Shown: positions 8,414 through 18,092 of the stretch, one piece after another
How the letters are laid out: each line of letters starts with the position of its first letter
Numbering within the stretch: the stretch's first letter is position 1
DNA from: Rhodopirellula sp. SM50
Lineage (GTDB): Bacteria > Planctomycetota > Planctomycetia > Pirellulales > Pirellulaceae
Direction of reading: 5' to 3'
Length of the DNA stretch: 64,000 nucleotides
NCBI RefSeq assembly: GCF_002289565.1
Contig: NZ_NTFY01000037.1
Coordinates: 34,839-98,838 of the forward strand
The notes under the pieces: generated by a model
What the model saw: only the letters and a program-made list of their open reading frames with translations
Told to the model about the DNA's origin: nothing
Database searches by the model: none
Program-made: the position numbers and the translations under genes

Positions 8414-9580
8414 TCACCCATTTTCTTGTCGGTTTCTTTCCGATGTTCTGTTCGCCATTTTTCTGCCATCTCCGTTTCTCTCCAACACCGCTCGATACAC
8501 CCCCATCATGTTCTCCGCCAAGCGTTTTCGGCTGAATTGTTTCACCCGTTCGGTTCCGGCTTGAATCATCCGATCACGAAACACTTCATCTATGAGCAGC
8601 CTTTCACAACCTCGGGCCATCGTATCGTAGTCGCCGCAGCTCGCAATCACTCCGGCATCCCCGACCACCTCCCGGAGCGACCCCGCATCGCTGGAAACGA
8701 CCGGGCATCCGGCAGCCATCGCTTCCAGCGGCGGCCACCCAAAGCCTTCGTAAAGACTCGGGAACAGGAACGCCGCCGCGGCACGGTAATATTTCGTCAG
8801 CGTCTTCTGATCTGGATCGATGACAAACTCGATGCGTTCGGCAACTCCACTCGCATTGCAAACCTGACGCAGCGAGTCATCCGGTTCCGGCCCGGCCAGA
8901 ACCAACCGAACCGGCACGCTGGTGTGGATGCGTTTGAAAATTTCGATCGCACCGGCGCGGTTCTTGTAAAAACCATTGTTGCCGAGATGGAACAAATAGG
9001 GCGTCGACTGCCCGACCTCGCTCGACAGTTCGCCGGAGCCTTCAAACAACTCGGTTTCGATGGCGTTCGGCACCACTCGAATGCCTCCGTCTGGCAAACA
9101 ATCGAACCTGCTCAAGTCATCTGCGGTGCTTTGGCTGACCGAGCAAACCATGCTGGATGCCCCGACGCCCTGCAACGACCGCTTGATCAGCCAACGCGCC
9201 CCACGTCCGACCGGCGGTGCGCCGGCAAAGACCCTGTCCATTTGCAATCGAGGGATGACATCGTGGACCGTCACGACGACGCGGTCTGACTGCACCGTGC
9301 CAGCGGCATAGCCGAAACTGCCGTCGAGCAAATGAACCAAGTCGTATTTGGAAACATCCAGATTCCGTGCACTGCGCCAAATGTGATAGTGACGACGCCA
9401 CATTCGCAATCGATTGGGCGTGCGATTGAGCGTTTCCCGCTCACAACCCAGGAACTTTACCGACACCGACACTTCATCAGGGAAGTACTTGTCCAGCGCA
9501 CCGGCGAGCTGATCTCGATACCGCCCCATGCTTCCGGGTTCACCGGGCACCGTCGTGTCGAGCAACGCGACGCGGAACAT
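8414..9580 (-). CDS. Glycosyltransferase family 4
   Basis: 388 residues from ATG 9580, which is preceded by AGGGGAG and lies one base after the upstream stop; the longer TTG frame would overlap that gene. GT-B fold: N-terminal Rossmann domain starting FRVALLDTTVPGEPGSMGRY, central VVPNAIE, then the nucleotide-sugar domain with the E-x7-E motif in YEGFGWPPLEAMAAGCPVVS. The DLVHLLDGSFGY and VTVHDVIP stretches are typical of GT4 mannosyl/rhamnosyl-type enzymes. Specificity is unknown. Confidence 0.87.
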   Translation of the reverse strand: MFRVALLDTTVPGEPGSMGRYRDQLAGALDKYFPDEVSVSVKFLGCERETLNRTPNRLRMWRRHYHIWRSARNLDVSKYDLVHLLDGSFGYAAGTVQSDRVVVTVHDVIPRLQMDRVFAGAPPVGRGARWLIKRSLQGVGASSMVCSVSQSTADDLSRFDCLPDGGIRVVPNAIETELFEGSGELSSEVGQSTPYLFHLGNNGFYKNRAGAIEIFKRIHTSVPVRLVLAGPEPDDSLRQVCNASGVAERIEFVIDPDQKTLTKYYRAAAAFLFPSLYEGFGWPPLEAMAAGCPVVSSDAGSLREVVGDAGVIASCGDYDTMARGCERLLIDEVFRDRMIQAGTERVKQFSRKRLAENMMGVYRAVLERNGDGRKMANRTSERNRQENG

Positions 9581-9581
9581 C

Positions 9582-10751
9582 TTAGCTCCCCTGCCCGGTG
9601 ACATAACGGGCGGCACGCAGGATTCCGTCGGCTGCATCGCGCGGGCTGTAGTGTCGGATCAGTGCTTTCGCATTGCGTCCCATTTGCCGAAGCGTTTCTA
9701 GGTCGCCGGCAGCTCGTGTCATTTGGTCGGCGAGCGTCTGCCAATCCCCAAACGGGTGCACCCACCCGGTTTCTCCGTCGTGAATCAAGTCCGGGTGACA
9801 ACCCACCTGATCACTGACCAACGCTGGCAGGCCGGCCGCAAAGCCTTCATTGACGACCAAGCCCCATGTTTCCCCATTGTCCGATGGCAAAACCAGCGCG
9901 TCCGAGGCGCTGTAGGCTTGCCCGATTTCCGATTGATTCAGGAAACCTGCGAACTGCACCGGCAGGTTTCCCTCTCGCGCCAATCGCTCGCATTGATCTC
10001 GTTGCGCGCCCTCACCAACCACCAACAGCTGAAACTCGGCCCCTTGTTGTTGGGCCAGCGCGACGGCTTTCATCAAACCGATGGGCTGTTTCTTTTCGAT
10101 CAGTTTTCCGCAAAACAGGAAGCAACACTTATCCGCGTCAATTTTGAACCGCCTCCGGGCGGCTGCAATGGAACCTTCGTCGCGCGGGCTGGTTACGGCG
10201 AGACGATCGTTTTCGATGCAGTACGGCGCCAAAAACATCCGCTCGTCGGGAATGCCGAGTTCACGATAGAACGCCGCGCTGGCTTTACCGATCGGGCAAA
10301 ACGCATCATAAAAGCGCATCAATCGCTTGTGGATCAATCGCTTCCACCAGGCTCGCGGCCGCAAATTGTTGGCTTCGCCGCGAACGATGCAGGGGATTCG
10401 CAACCGTTTGCATGCCCGCGCCGCTTGCAGACAACTCTTGACGACCCAGCCGTTGATCACGACCGCGTCGAACCGCTGCTCGCGAAAACAGTTCGCGACG
10501 CCGGGAGTGTCACAACCGGTAAAGTGCATCAGACCCGGCGTTTTGGAAACATTGTCCAAGACGTGATAGTTATAGCCCTCCAACAGCGGAATGTCCCATT
10601 CAAACTTGACGCCGAATTCGGCGCCCTGCTGCTCGGCGGTCGGCAGGGTGCAAAAGACGGCCTTGAATTCGACTCCATCCTCGGCCGCCAAATGCCGGAA
10701 CACCGGCACTTGGTATTGAATCGGGTGCGTGGTCAGAAAGGCCAGTTTCAT
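9582..10751 (-). CDS. Glycosyltransferase family 4
   Basis: 389 residues. Begins MKLAFLTTHPIQYQVPVFRH, a start common to one subgroup of GT4 enzymes in surface-polysaccharide loci. The C-terminal domain carries LLVVGEGAQRDQCE, then PSDNGETWGLVVNEGFAAGL (donor-binding E-x7-E). The ATG overlaps the TGA of the upstream GT2 gene (ATGA, 10748-10751). Cytoplasmic transferase of the repeat unit; sugar unknown. Confidence 0.87.
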   Translation of the reverse strand: MKLAFLTTHPIQYQVPVFRHLAAEDGVEFKAVFCTLPTAEQQGAEFGVKFEWDIPLLEGYNYHVLDNVSKTPGLMHFTGCDTPGVANCFREQRFDAVVINGWVVKSCLQAARACKRLRIPCIVRGEANNLRPRAWWKRLIHKRLMRFYDAFCPIGKASAAFYRELGIPDERMFLAPYCIENDRLAVTSPRDEGSIAAARRRFKIDADKCCFLFCGKLIEKKQPIGLMKAVALAQQQGAEFQLLVVGEGAQRDQCERLAREGNLPVQFAGFLNQSEIGQAYSASDALVLPSDNGETWGLVVNEGFAAGLPALVSDQVGCHPDLIHDGETGWVHPFGDWQTLADQMTRAAGDLETLRQMGRNAKALIRHYSPRDAADGILRAARYVTGQGS

Positions 10752-11695
10752 GGAGCCTGCTCGTTAACCTTGATCGGATCTGAGGGATTAATCACTTTCA
10801 TCCGATCTCGTATCAACCGTCGCGCTGCCAGATAGGCTCGCACCTCCCCCAGTAACTTCACCGGAATCCACCACGGATGGGTCAGGTGGAATTTCGTCCG
10901 GACTTCGCGCAGGATGCGTCGCAAACAGTAGGCATTCGCTTCGCAAGCCGACCGTGCATGCAACAGAGCGTAATAGTGATCACCGACGCCATGTCTAGCC
11001 GAGGGGCTGGTCAAATGACTGCCGGACACACGTGTGCCTCCTTTCTCGACACGCAAGTGATCGATGCCCGCCGACCCGAGAAATCGGATCGATCCCCCGG
11101 CGGCTTCCAACCGGCGGGCGAATTCGGTTTCGAATCGATAAGCGGCACCTTGAAAGTTTTCATCAAAGCCGCCGATCGACAGAGCGCGTTCGCGATGGAC
11201 GCAAAGATTTCCGGCCATCACGTTGTGGACTTCCATCTCACGTGTGGAGTGAAACGGAAAGTCTTCGTCGCGGCGCAGGCCCGTCAGGGCGCGCGGAGCG
11301 TCGATCGGCTGCGGTTCCTGCCAGGGTTGGATAACTTGTCCGACGGTCGCCCACAATTGCGGGCACCGGGCATGAGCCGCCGCATGAACCGCGACCAAAT
11401 CCGCATTGGGGCGAATGTCATCGTCCAGGAACAGCACCAGTGGAGAATCCGCTTCGCGCAAACCGTGGTTCATTGACCGGGTAATCGATGGTTTCGGCAG
11501 TCGAATCCACCGAATCAACTTTGCGGAGTTCCAATCGGTCAATTGTTCCGTCGTCGATTGATCATGTTCGGGGCTTTGATCAACGATCAAGATTTCCGCG
11601 GCCGGCGACGGAACCGTCAACAGCGATTCGATCGTCGCGGCGAGAACCGCGTCGCGTCCGAGCGTCGGTATGACGATTGACACGTTGGGGAACAT
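10748..11695 (-). CDS. Glycosyltransferase family 2
   Basis: 315 residues. GT-A motifs: VSIVIPTLGRDAVLAATIES, ILIVDQSPEHD and the metal-binding FLDDDIRP near residue 94; GGFDENFQGAAYRFETEFAR matches the acceptor-side region of family 2 enzymes. The C-terminal part is basic and helical and may touch the membrane. Twelve bases separate its ATG from the upstream FkbM-type gene; its stop overlaps the next start. Confidence 0.85.
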   Translation of the reverse strand: MFPNVSIVIPTLGRDAVLAATIESLLTVPSPAAEILIVDQSPEHDQSTTEQLTDWNSAKLIRWIRLPKPSITRSMNHGLREADSPLVLFLDDDIRPNADLVAVHAAAHARCPQLWATVGQVIQPWQEPQPIDAPRALTGLRRDEDFPFHSTREMEVHNVMAGNLCVHRERALSIGGFDENFQGAAYRFETEFARRLEAAGGSIRFLGSAGIDHLRVEKGGTRVSGSHLTSPSARHGVGDHYYALLHARSACEANAYCLRRILREVRTKFHLTHPWWIPVKLLGEVRAYLAARRLIRDRMKVINPSDPIKVNEQAP

Positions 11696-11707
11696 CTGGT
11701 GGAGAAT

Positions 11708-12586
11708 TTAGACGCGCCGATAGTGGGATTCGAATTCGGTCGCCCGCGTCTTCGGGCAGGCGAGGACGTCACCCGGCGCGATCTGAAAAAACTCGTATTC
11801 ACTGCATTGACGAAAGAGTGCAAACAGATCGTCGCGGCCGTAACCGAACCGATGAGAGCTTTCGTTGGCTTCGAAAATCACGACAGGGGCGTGTCGAGAA
11901 AGGATCTGCCGAGCCCCATTAAACACCCCGAGTTCGCCGCCCTCGACATCCACCTTGATGAACGTCGGAACCGGAAGTTGACCGGATTGGACCGCCCAAT
12001 CGAGTGAAATCAGCGGCACATCGACCACCGCTTCCCCGGAATGCCCAGACGCCATGAGGGAGGCGTGTAACGCGTGAGCCGGTTTGTGCAATTGGACGGT
12101 TCCCTCGTGATCACCGACCGCGACGGGAAACACCTCGATATTTGGTAAGCCATTCAGCTCCGCGGAAACGGCCACGAGCGTCGCCAGTTCCACCTGTGGC
12201 TCGAATGCTTTAATGGTGATTCCGGGACACGCTAAGCCGGTTTCGTTGCAGATCGCACCGGCGTTGGCACCGACGTCAAACATGACTCCGCCGTCTTGCA
12301 TCGCGAGCACGCAGACACGGCGTATCCAGGGCTCCCAAGCACCTTCGTTCTCGATCGTCACGAAGAGATCCAGATTGCCCGGATCGACCGCCAACTTGCA
12401 GCCGGTATTGGTGGTGATCGCTGTCTTCCAACCGCCGCCGAACCTGCGGCCAATGGTCCTCGGAATCGCGCCCTTTCCACGGGGGGAAACCCGATTTAGA
12501 AAAGCGGCCAGCCGCATCAACAACGGCTGCCCCAGTTTGTAACGCTCAGTCTCGTCAGATACCTGGATCGCTGCTAAGTTCGTCAT
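11708..12586 (-). CDS. FkbM-family methyltransferase
   Basis: 292 residues from ATG 12586, seven bases after the upstream stop; a longer frame overlaps the acetyltransferase gene. SAM-binding motif FDVGANAGAICNE, then IKAFEPQ and the FkbM signature FIKVDVEGGELGVFNGA. FkbM proteins methylate hydroxyl groups, here most likely a sugar of the polymer. The first 60 residues are basic with no assigned domain. One of two FkbM enzymes in the locus (see 24466). Confidence 0.87.
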   Translation of the reverse strand: MTNLAAIQVSDETERYKLGQPLLMRLAAFLNRVSPRGKGAIPRTIGRRFGGGWKTAITTNTGCKLAVDPGNLDLFVTIENEGAWEPWIRRVCVLAMQDGGVMFDVGANAGAICNETGLACPGITIKAFEPQVELATLVAVSAELNGLPNIEVFPVAVGDHEGTVQLHKPAHALHASLMASGHSGEAVVDVPLISLDWAVQSGQLPVPTFIKVDVEGGELGVFNGARQILSRHAPVVIFEANESSHRFGYGRDDLFALFRQCSEYEFFQIAPGDVLACPKTRATEFESHYRRV

Positions 12587-12593
12587 CGCCGCG

Positions 12594-13133
12594 TTACCGT
12601 TCACCAATTCTTCTCGCCGGAACTCCGGCCCAGATTTCATGATCCGGCACGTGGCTCCTGACCACCGCTCCGGCACCGATTACGGCGCCGTCGCCGATCG
12701 TCACTCCGGAAAGGATCGTCGCTCCGGTTCCGATCCAAACATCATTTCCAATGCTGACCGCTTGACTGTTACAACCCTGTTGATTGATCGGAAGTCCACG
12801 CCTGGAATTGTGTGAATGATCGGTGATGAAAACTCGTGGAGCGATCAAAACGTTGCTGCCGATTGAGACCCGTTGGGAAACATCCAATTCGGTCCCCCGG
12901 CCAAAAAAAGTGAACGCACCGACGTCAAGCTTTGCCTGTTGATTGACCAGTTTCAACCAGACGTCGTCTTCAAGTGTCACCCGAGTCCCCAACCAGATTC
13001 CGTGAGGATAATCCATGCGGCATCGCGCACCGATGTTGACCTTCGGCTGGAGCCTTGCCCCGCGAATCGACCAACAGAACGCGCGCGTCCTCCAACTGAC
13101 CAAGCGAAACGTTCGTATCAACGTCTCAAGCAT
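12594..13133 (-). CDS. Hexapeptide-repeat sugar acetyltransferase
   Basis: 179 residues. Left-handed beta-helix built from hexapeptide repeats (VSIGSNVLIAPRVFI, VSIGNDVWIGTGATILSGV, TIGDGAVIGAGAVV) with the catalytic-type His in ITDHSHN and the usual end AGVPARRIG. Belongs to the LacA/NodL/WbbJ group of acetyl-CoA-dependent sugar acetyltransferases. The ATG lies inside the end of the upstream GT2 gene (eight-base overlap). Confidence 0.87.
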   Translation of the reverse strand: MLETLIRTFRLVSWRTRAFCWSIRGARLQPKVNIGARCRMDYPHGIWLGTRVTLEDDVWLKLVNQQAKLDVGAFTFFGRGTELDVSQRVSIGSNVLIAPRVFITDHSHNSRRGLPINQQGCNSQAVSIGNDVWIGTGATILSGVTIGDGAVIGAGAVVRSHVPDHEIWAGVPARRIGER

Positions 13134-14097
13134 CTTTTACCGGCAACCGCAAATAGGACAACGCAACCTTCACCCAGGGGCGAATCCAAAACGGGCGCTG
13201 CCGGATGGCACGCAACAAATAGGGCCGACAGCGATGGTCACCGATGGCGTAGAGCTGGCTGCCGATAAAGAACTCAGCACTCGCCAGCGCGATACGCGGT
13301 GAAATCTCCGTCGTCGGTGGAATATCCCCCCAGCTCGTTTGGTGCGCCCGGCGGAGGATCTCGCGATCATCCTCTCCACGCTCGACACACCGGTAAGACT
13401 CCTGTGCCAGCATCGCAAGTTGGCGTTGCCGATCGTGACTGGTCGAACTGATCCCATCCATGTCAATCCCCCATTCAAATAACACCTCCGGCAACTCGCT
13501 GAGTTTTCCGACATGTGTCATCCGATGCCAAAGATCCGTGTCTTGTGCGAACCGAAACTCGCGACGGTAGCCGCCAATCGTGCGGTAGGCTTCGGTACGA
13601 TACGTCGCGACGGTATGAGAGATTCCGATGCCTTCAGCGAGGAACGCGGCCGTGATCTGTTCTGGACTTTGCTCTCGTATCGTCTCCCCGAGAAACTCTC
13701 CCCCAGGGCCGATTCTTCGACATCCCGCGCCGACCGCAACCACATCGGGATGACAATCCAAGTATTGGACCTGTTTTTCCAAGCGGCTGGGAAGCGATCG
13801 GTCACCGACGTCCTGTCGCGCAATGAACTCGCCACGTGCATGCTCACAGCCATTGATCAGGGCACAGGTGAGCCCCGCGTTTGGTTGATGCAACAGCACA
13901 ATCCGACGATCCCCCGCCGCAAATTCTCTCAGCAATTCCGATGATCCGTCTGTCGACCCGTCGTCGACGAGAATCAATTCAAAGTCCTGGAATGTTTGAT
14001 CAAGGATGCTTTCAACCGTCGCCGTCAATTGCGACGCGCCGTTGTACACCCCCATTACCACCGAAACGCGTGGGCGGACTTGCTTCGCCCCGCTCAT
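13126..14097 (-). CDS. Glycosyltransferase family 2
   Basis: 323 residues from ATG 14097, which overlaps the upstream TGA as ATGA. GT-A motifs: VSVVMGVYNGASQL, LILVDDGSTDGS. The usual ARxDADD metal site reads ARQDVGD here, a variant seen in some GT2 proteins; the first and last Asp remain. GGYRREFRFAQDTDLWHRM is the conserved acceptor-side region. Cytoplasmic repeat-unit transferase of unknown specificity. Confidence 0.85.
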   Translation of the reverse strand: MSGAKQVRPRVSVVMGVYNGASQLTATVESILDQTFQDFELILVDDGSTDGSSELLREFAAGDRRIVLLHQPNAGLTCALINGCEHARGEFIARQDVGDRSLPSRLEKQVQYLDCHPDVVAVGAGCRRIGPGGEFLGETIREQSPEQITAAFLAEGIGISHTVATYRTEAYRTIGGYRREFRFAQDTDLWHRMTHVGKLSELPEVLFEWGIDMDGISSTSHDRQRQLAMLAQESYRCVERGEDDREILRRAHQTSWGDIPPTTEISPRIALASAEFFIGSQLYAIGDHRCRPYLLRAIRQRPFWIRPWVKVALSYLRLPVKDA

Positions 14098-15065
14098 GTG
14101 ACGCTCCAGCGACTCCACTTGGACTGGCCGAGAAGCATACAGATCGCATAGGAGAAGAGCCCCGCGATCACCATGATTCCCAACGTGACGCTAATCGACT
14201 GAAGGTTCAGTCCGATTCGCGGTGCCATGAATTGCATCCCTTCGATGAACAGCACGTGCGACAGATACACCCCAAAACTGTAAATCGAAAGGTGCTTGAG
14301 CCAATGGGGTGCGGGGCGCTGGGCTGCAATCGCTAACGCAAAGACAACGGTTGAAATCGCATAGACATTCAGGAAGTCGCTGAGCAGCATCACAACCAAC
14401 AACGCCAAGATCGGCCAGAAAAACAACTCGCGTTTCTCTCGCAATTGTTCAACCACGATGGCAAACAACATTCCGATCGGAAACCAAGCCAGGTTCTTTC
14501 CGATAAACCAACGATTGGCCGGCAAGCTGGCTTCAATCGCTGGCGCCTGCCACACAAAAATCACGATAGAAACGGCTAATAATCCTGCCGTCGTCACCGG
14601 CCGCCGCCGAGCCAGCCTCATCAAGCCGGTCCATACGACGAAGCTGTAAAAAAGGAAGGGTACAAAATAAAGTTGATGCGACGCGTCGCCCCAGAAGATG
14701 CTGCCGAGTATCCCGGACTCAAGCTGCTCACCGGTCGCCATCGACTTCGCGAATCGCACGGCTAAATAAATCGCGCTCCAGGCGAAATAGGAAGGTGCCA
14801 AGCGTTTAAACTTGCGAGTGATCCACTCGATAGAGGCGATGTTTTTTCGAAGGATGGTTTGCTGGGCCAGAAAGGCACTCATCATCAAAAAACATGGCAC
14901 CGCAAAGCCCAGATACCGCATTCCCCACTCGACAGCGTCGTTCGTGTCGCAGGCATGGATGTAAATGACTGCCGACATGCCAGCCACACGCAGCGCGTCG
15001 AAACCATGAAACCGCATCGGATTTGTCGTTCCAGACGCGTTCAATGATGCATCCTTGGCGATCAA
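14094..15065 (-). CDS. Membrane acyltransferase family 3 (sugar O-acyltransferase)
   Basis: 323 residues, about ten membrane segments. N-terminal FHGFDALRVAGMSAVIYIHA carries the family R and H residues used for acyl transfer. Such proteins (OafA/WecH type) O-acetylate or succinylate polysaccharides at the membrane. Start is either TTG 15065, forming TTGA with the upstream stop, or ATG 15017 just before the conserved motif; I keep the TTG because overlaps of this kind are the rule in this cluster. Third acyltransferase of the locus. Confidence 0.83.
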   Translation of the reverse strand: MIAKDASLNASGTTNPMRFHGFDALRVAGMSAVIYIHACDTNDAVEWGMRYLGFAVPCFLMMSAFLAQQTILRKNIASIEWITRKFKRLAPSYFAWSAIYLAVRFAKSMATGEQLESGILGSIFWGDASHQLYFVPFLFYSFVVWTGLMRLARRRPVTTAGLLAVSIVIFVWQAPAIEASLPANRWFIGKNLAWFPIGMLFAIVVEQLREKRELFFWPILALLVVMLLSDFLNVYAISTVVFALAIAAQRPAPHWLKHLSIYSFGVYLSHVLFIEGMQFMAPRIGLNLQSISVTLGIMVIAGLFSYAICMLLGQSKWSRWSVT

Positions 15066-16189
15066 GCTTCAGCGGGCTGATTGACGATATCGAACATTTG
15101 CAACAGTGGGCGACTGCACTCGGTCCAGCGGAATCGGCGTGCATTCTCACTCGCACGATCGCTCAGCTGATTCCACAGCCCTTCGCTCGTTAGAACATGC
15201 ACCAAATTCGCCGCGGCCGCTTCGACATCATCGACGGGGCTGTACACACCACCGTCGCCACCGATTTCCGGGATGGCGCAGGTGTCGGTCCCAATCGCCG
15301 GCGTCCCAAAGCTCTGCGCTTCGACTGCGGGAATCCCGAACGATTCGCAACGACTGAGCAGACTGAACACGTGTGCTCGTGAGTACAGTTGCTGAAGCTC
15401 GTCATCGCTGATCCAGCCACAAAATGTCACCGCGTCAGCCAGCCCCAGTTCGTTGACCAAGCTTTCGATCTGCCGGCGGTGCGATGGATCGGGCCAACCA
15501 CCGGCAAACGTCAACCTCGCATCGGCAATCGCGTCACGCACCAGACGAAACGCCCGCACCAGAACATCGGCCCCCTTGTGCGGTGCCATCGCCGAGACGC
15601 TGACGATGTGATTTTTTTCCAGCAGACTTTTGCCCAATCGACGGGCCGCTTCCCAGGTCGTTTCAGATATGGCCTGATAGACCACCATCGCACGCTTCGC
15701 GTCGCCGCCCGCATTTGCGCGGTAGGCGTCGTGCATGAATTGCGAATTAAAGACCATCAACGACGCTTCACGCATCGTGCGACGATAGCCACGCCGTTGC
15801 AACCACGCTTTGAATTTGTCATTCAAACCGTGGTGCAATTCGGGCACCATACACCAGGGGTTTTGACAGAACACGACTTGCGGCGTCTTGATGCCCGGCA
15901 CCGAGACACCGGCGGGCGTGAAGATAAAATCGCTGCGGGTCTGCCGAGCGACTTTGTTCAAATTTTGGTATTCCCAGAGCGCTCGGCGGCTCCATCGAGA
16001 TGTCGATGCCGGGCACTCAATCCACTGATAGCCGGGCAGATCGACGACGATGTCCCGGTTGGCAGCATGATACAGAAACACAAAATCGTGCGTCCCCTCG
16101 GTCCACTCCCGCAGCCGGTTCAGGTGCCCCATCAAAACGTGTCGCCCGCTCTGATTGTTGACCGACAATGCGTTGACGAGGACTCTCAT
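15062..16189 (-). CDS. Glycosyltransferase family 4
   Basis: 375 residues. Starts MRVLVNALSVNNQSGRHVL, a common GT4 N-terminus with a glycine-rich loop. VSVSAMAPHKGADVLVRAF opens the donor domain and LSRCESFGIPAVEAQSFGTP holds the donor-binding acidic residues. Its ATG overlaps the upstream stop (ATGA, 16186-16189) and its own stop overlaps the acyltransferase start (TTGA). Confidence 0.87.
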   Translation of the reverse strand: MRVLVNALSVNNQSGRHVLMGHLNRLREWTEGTHDFVFLYHAANRDIVVDLPGYQWIECPASTSRWSRRALWEYQNLNKVARQTRSDFIFTPAGVSVPGIKTPQVVFCQNPWCMVPELHHGLNDKFKAWLQRRGYRRTMREASLMVFNSQFMHDAYRANAGGDAKRAMVVYQAISETTWEAARRLGKSLLEKNHIVSVSAMAPHKGADVLVRAFRLVRDAIADARLTFAGGWPDPSHRRQIESLVNELGLADAVTFCGWISDDELQQLYSRAHVFSLLSRCESFGIPAVEAQSFGTPAIGTDTCAIPEIGGDGGVYSPVDDVEAAAANLVHVLTSEGLWNQLSDRASENARRFRWTECSRPLLQMFDIVNQPAEA

Positions 16190-17217
16190 TTGCCAGCCTT
16201 CGTTGATGCAAACGACTGTTCCATCGTTGCCGCCCCGGGGCGACGTCGAACCCGTCGTGTAAGCGATTCAAGGCGGCGCGTCGCGGCGGCGCCGAACGTA
16301 TTGAACAACAAACGATAGAACGAGATTCCTTTTCGTCCGGCACCGTGGGGACCGGCCGCAGACTCGGCCAAGTCAAAACATTGCAAAGCCTCTGGACGCA
16401 TCGCTTGCGCTGCGCAATTGCGTCCGATCGCAAAACACCATCTGGCGAAATGCTGTCGCTCTGGCGCGGATTGGGGGACGCCAGCTTTTGTCGCCCCCTT
16501 CCACAGCACGTTCATCAATTGGACCCGGTTTCGCAGTCGTGTGGGATCGGTCGTCCACGATGCCGACGATGTTTGTCGCACACCGTCGTGGTGAACATGT
16601 TCGCTGACATGCGTCCCGCAATGAATGAGCTTTGTGCCAAGCGCTCCGATCCGACTATCGTATTCCCAGTCCTGACTCCATCGCATGTCACACCAGGGAC
16701 CGATCTGATCGGTCAGAGAGCGGCGGTACAGCGGCGTGTGCGTGCACCACCAGCGATCGACGAGCAGTCCGGGAAATAATTCCGGGATATCGCGAGCTGT
16801 CCATTTAAACGGATCAGCTAGGACTTGACCGTTATGATCGACCAGGCGAGTGATCCCGTAGGCGACCGAGCACTCGGGGTGATCGCGGAGCACGGCGATT
16901 TGATCGGAAAATTTATTGGGCAGCAGTCGGTCGTCGCTGTCGAGGTACTGCAAGAACTCGCCTCGCGCCAACGTTCGTCCCAATTCGCGTGTCGGACCGG
17001 GACCAGCATTCTCATGCCGAGCGTAGTGAATGATCTCGGGGGCCTGCTCAACCAACTCCCTGGCGACCTCGGGCGTCTGATCGGTCGACCCGTCATCGGC
17101 AATAATAATTTCGATGGGGCGGTGGGATTGAGCCAGCACGCTGGCAACCGCAACACGTAGCATTTGCGGTCGATTGAAGACGGGAATGATCGTCGAGACG
17201 AGATTGTGAATCATCAT
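16186..17217 (-). CDS. Glycosyltransferase family 2
   Basis: 343 residues from ATG 17217 (ATGA with the upstream stop); the longer frame is not needed. GT-A motifs: VSTIIPVFNRPQMLRVAVAS, IIIADDGSTDQTPE and QYLDSDDRLLPNKF (metal site). The C-terminal 100 residues are helical, with FDLAESAAGPHGAGRKG and a basic end (RRVRRRPG). Specificity unknown. Confidence 0.87.
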   Translation of the reverse strand: MMIHNLVSTIIPVFNRPQMLRVAVASVLAQSHRPIEIIIADDGSTDQTPEVARELVEQAPEIIHYARHENAGPGPTRELGRTLARGEFLQYLDSDDRLLPNKFSDQIAVLRDHPECSVAYGITRLVDHNGQVLADPFKWTARDIPELFPGLLVDRWWCTHTPLYRRSLTDQIGPWCDMRWSQDWEYDSRIGALGTKLIHCGTHVSEHVHHDGVRQTSSASWTTDPTRLRNRVQLMNVLWKGATKAGVPQSAPERQHFARWCFAIGRNCAAQAMRPEALQCFDLAESAAGPHGAGRKGISFYRLLFNTFGAAATRRLESLTRRVRRRPGAATMEQSFASTKAGK

Positions 17218-18092
17218 GACGGCTTCTTGGTCAACAGCGCCGTTTGTTCGCCAACGAATTCCATCCATCGGTTTCCCCAGCGATAGAGCCAATCAGAGAG
17301 CATCGGTGCCGGTGCGACAGTGGTGGACCGGTATCGATTGCGTCCACTACGCAATCCCGGTCGCCAAGGGAGTTTCGCCAGATTGCGCATCGCCGCTCGG
17401 ACTCCAGCGCGTTCGTCGAACAACAACACCTGGCCGTAACGCGTCTCATAGCTACGTCGCCAATACTCCCAATTGCTCAAATCACATTGATGGCGGACCA
17501 CCGCCTGTTCCGCAAACGCAACCTTCTTCCCCGCTGCCGCAACGCGTTGTGAAAACTCGATATCTGAGCCCCACGCGATGACGTTGAACAATCCCAGCGT
17601 CTCGAAAGCGTCTCTCCGGACAAACATGTTCCCACCGGCAACGCTGTGATGCATTTCAATATTCTGTCGAATCTGATCTGCGCTGTGAGTTTCAATCAAC
17701 AAGCGGTTGCCCAGCGTGTCAGTCACCATCTCGTATTGGATCATTCCTCCGACAACCCATGCGTCAGTCTGGTTCGCCTTCGCCATCAGCTGTGATAGCC
17801 AGTCGCGATCGACCAAACAATCGGCATCGGTGAACGCCAGAAAGTCCCCATTGGTCGCCTGGATTCCGGAATTCCGAGCCCAATAGGCCGACCGGCGAGT
17901 CTCTGTCATCAGTTGCACAGCGGCCGCACGCACCAAGTCGGGTGTCGAATCAGTCGACCCGTTGTCCACGACGACGATCTCGTATCGGTCACGTGGGTAG
18001 CTTTGGTGTTCGATGGACGCCAGGCATGCTTCAATGTGTTGGCCCTCGTTGAGCGCCGGAATCAAGACGGTGATGAAAGGGGCTTCGGTCAA
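17214..18092 (-). CDS. Glycosyltransferase family 2
   Basis: 292 residues from TTG 18092, chosen because it overlaps the upstream TGA as TTGA and directly precedes the conserved fold; the longer frame from 18221 would overlap the neighbour by 130 bases. Motifs: ITVLIPALNEGQHIEACLAS, IVVVDNGSTDSTPDL, FLAFTDADCLVD (metal site) and GGNMFVRRDAFETLG. The end is basic and may lie near the membrane. Confidence 0.83.
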   Translation of the reverse strand: MTEAPFITVLIPALNEGQHIEACLASIEHQSYPRDRYEIVVVDNGSTDSTPDLVRAAAVQLMTETRRSAYWARNSGIQATNGDFLAFTDADCLVDRDWLSQLMAKANQTDAWVVGGMIQYEMVTDTLGNRLLIETHSADQIRQNIEMHHSVAGGNMFVRRDAFETLGLFNVIAWGSDIEFSQRVAAAGKKVAFAEQAVVRHQCDLSNWEYWRRSYETRYGQVLLFDERAGVRAAMRNLAKLPWRPGLRSGRNRYRSTTVAPAPMLSDWLYRWGNRWMEFVGEQTALLTKKPS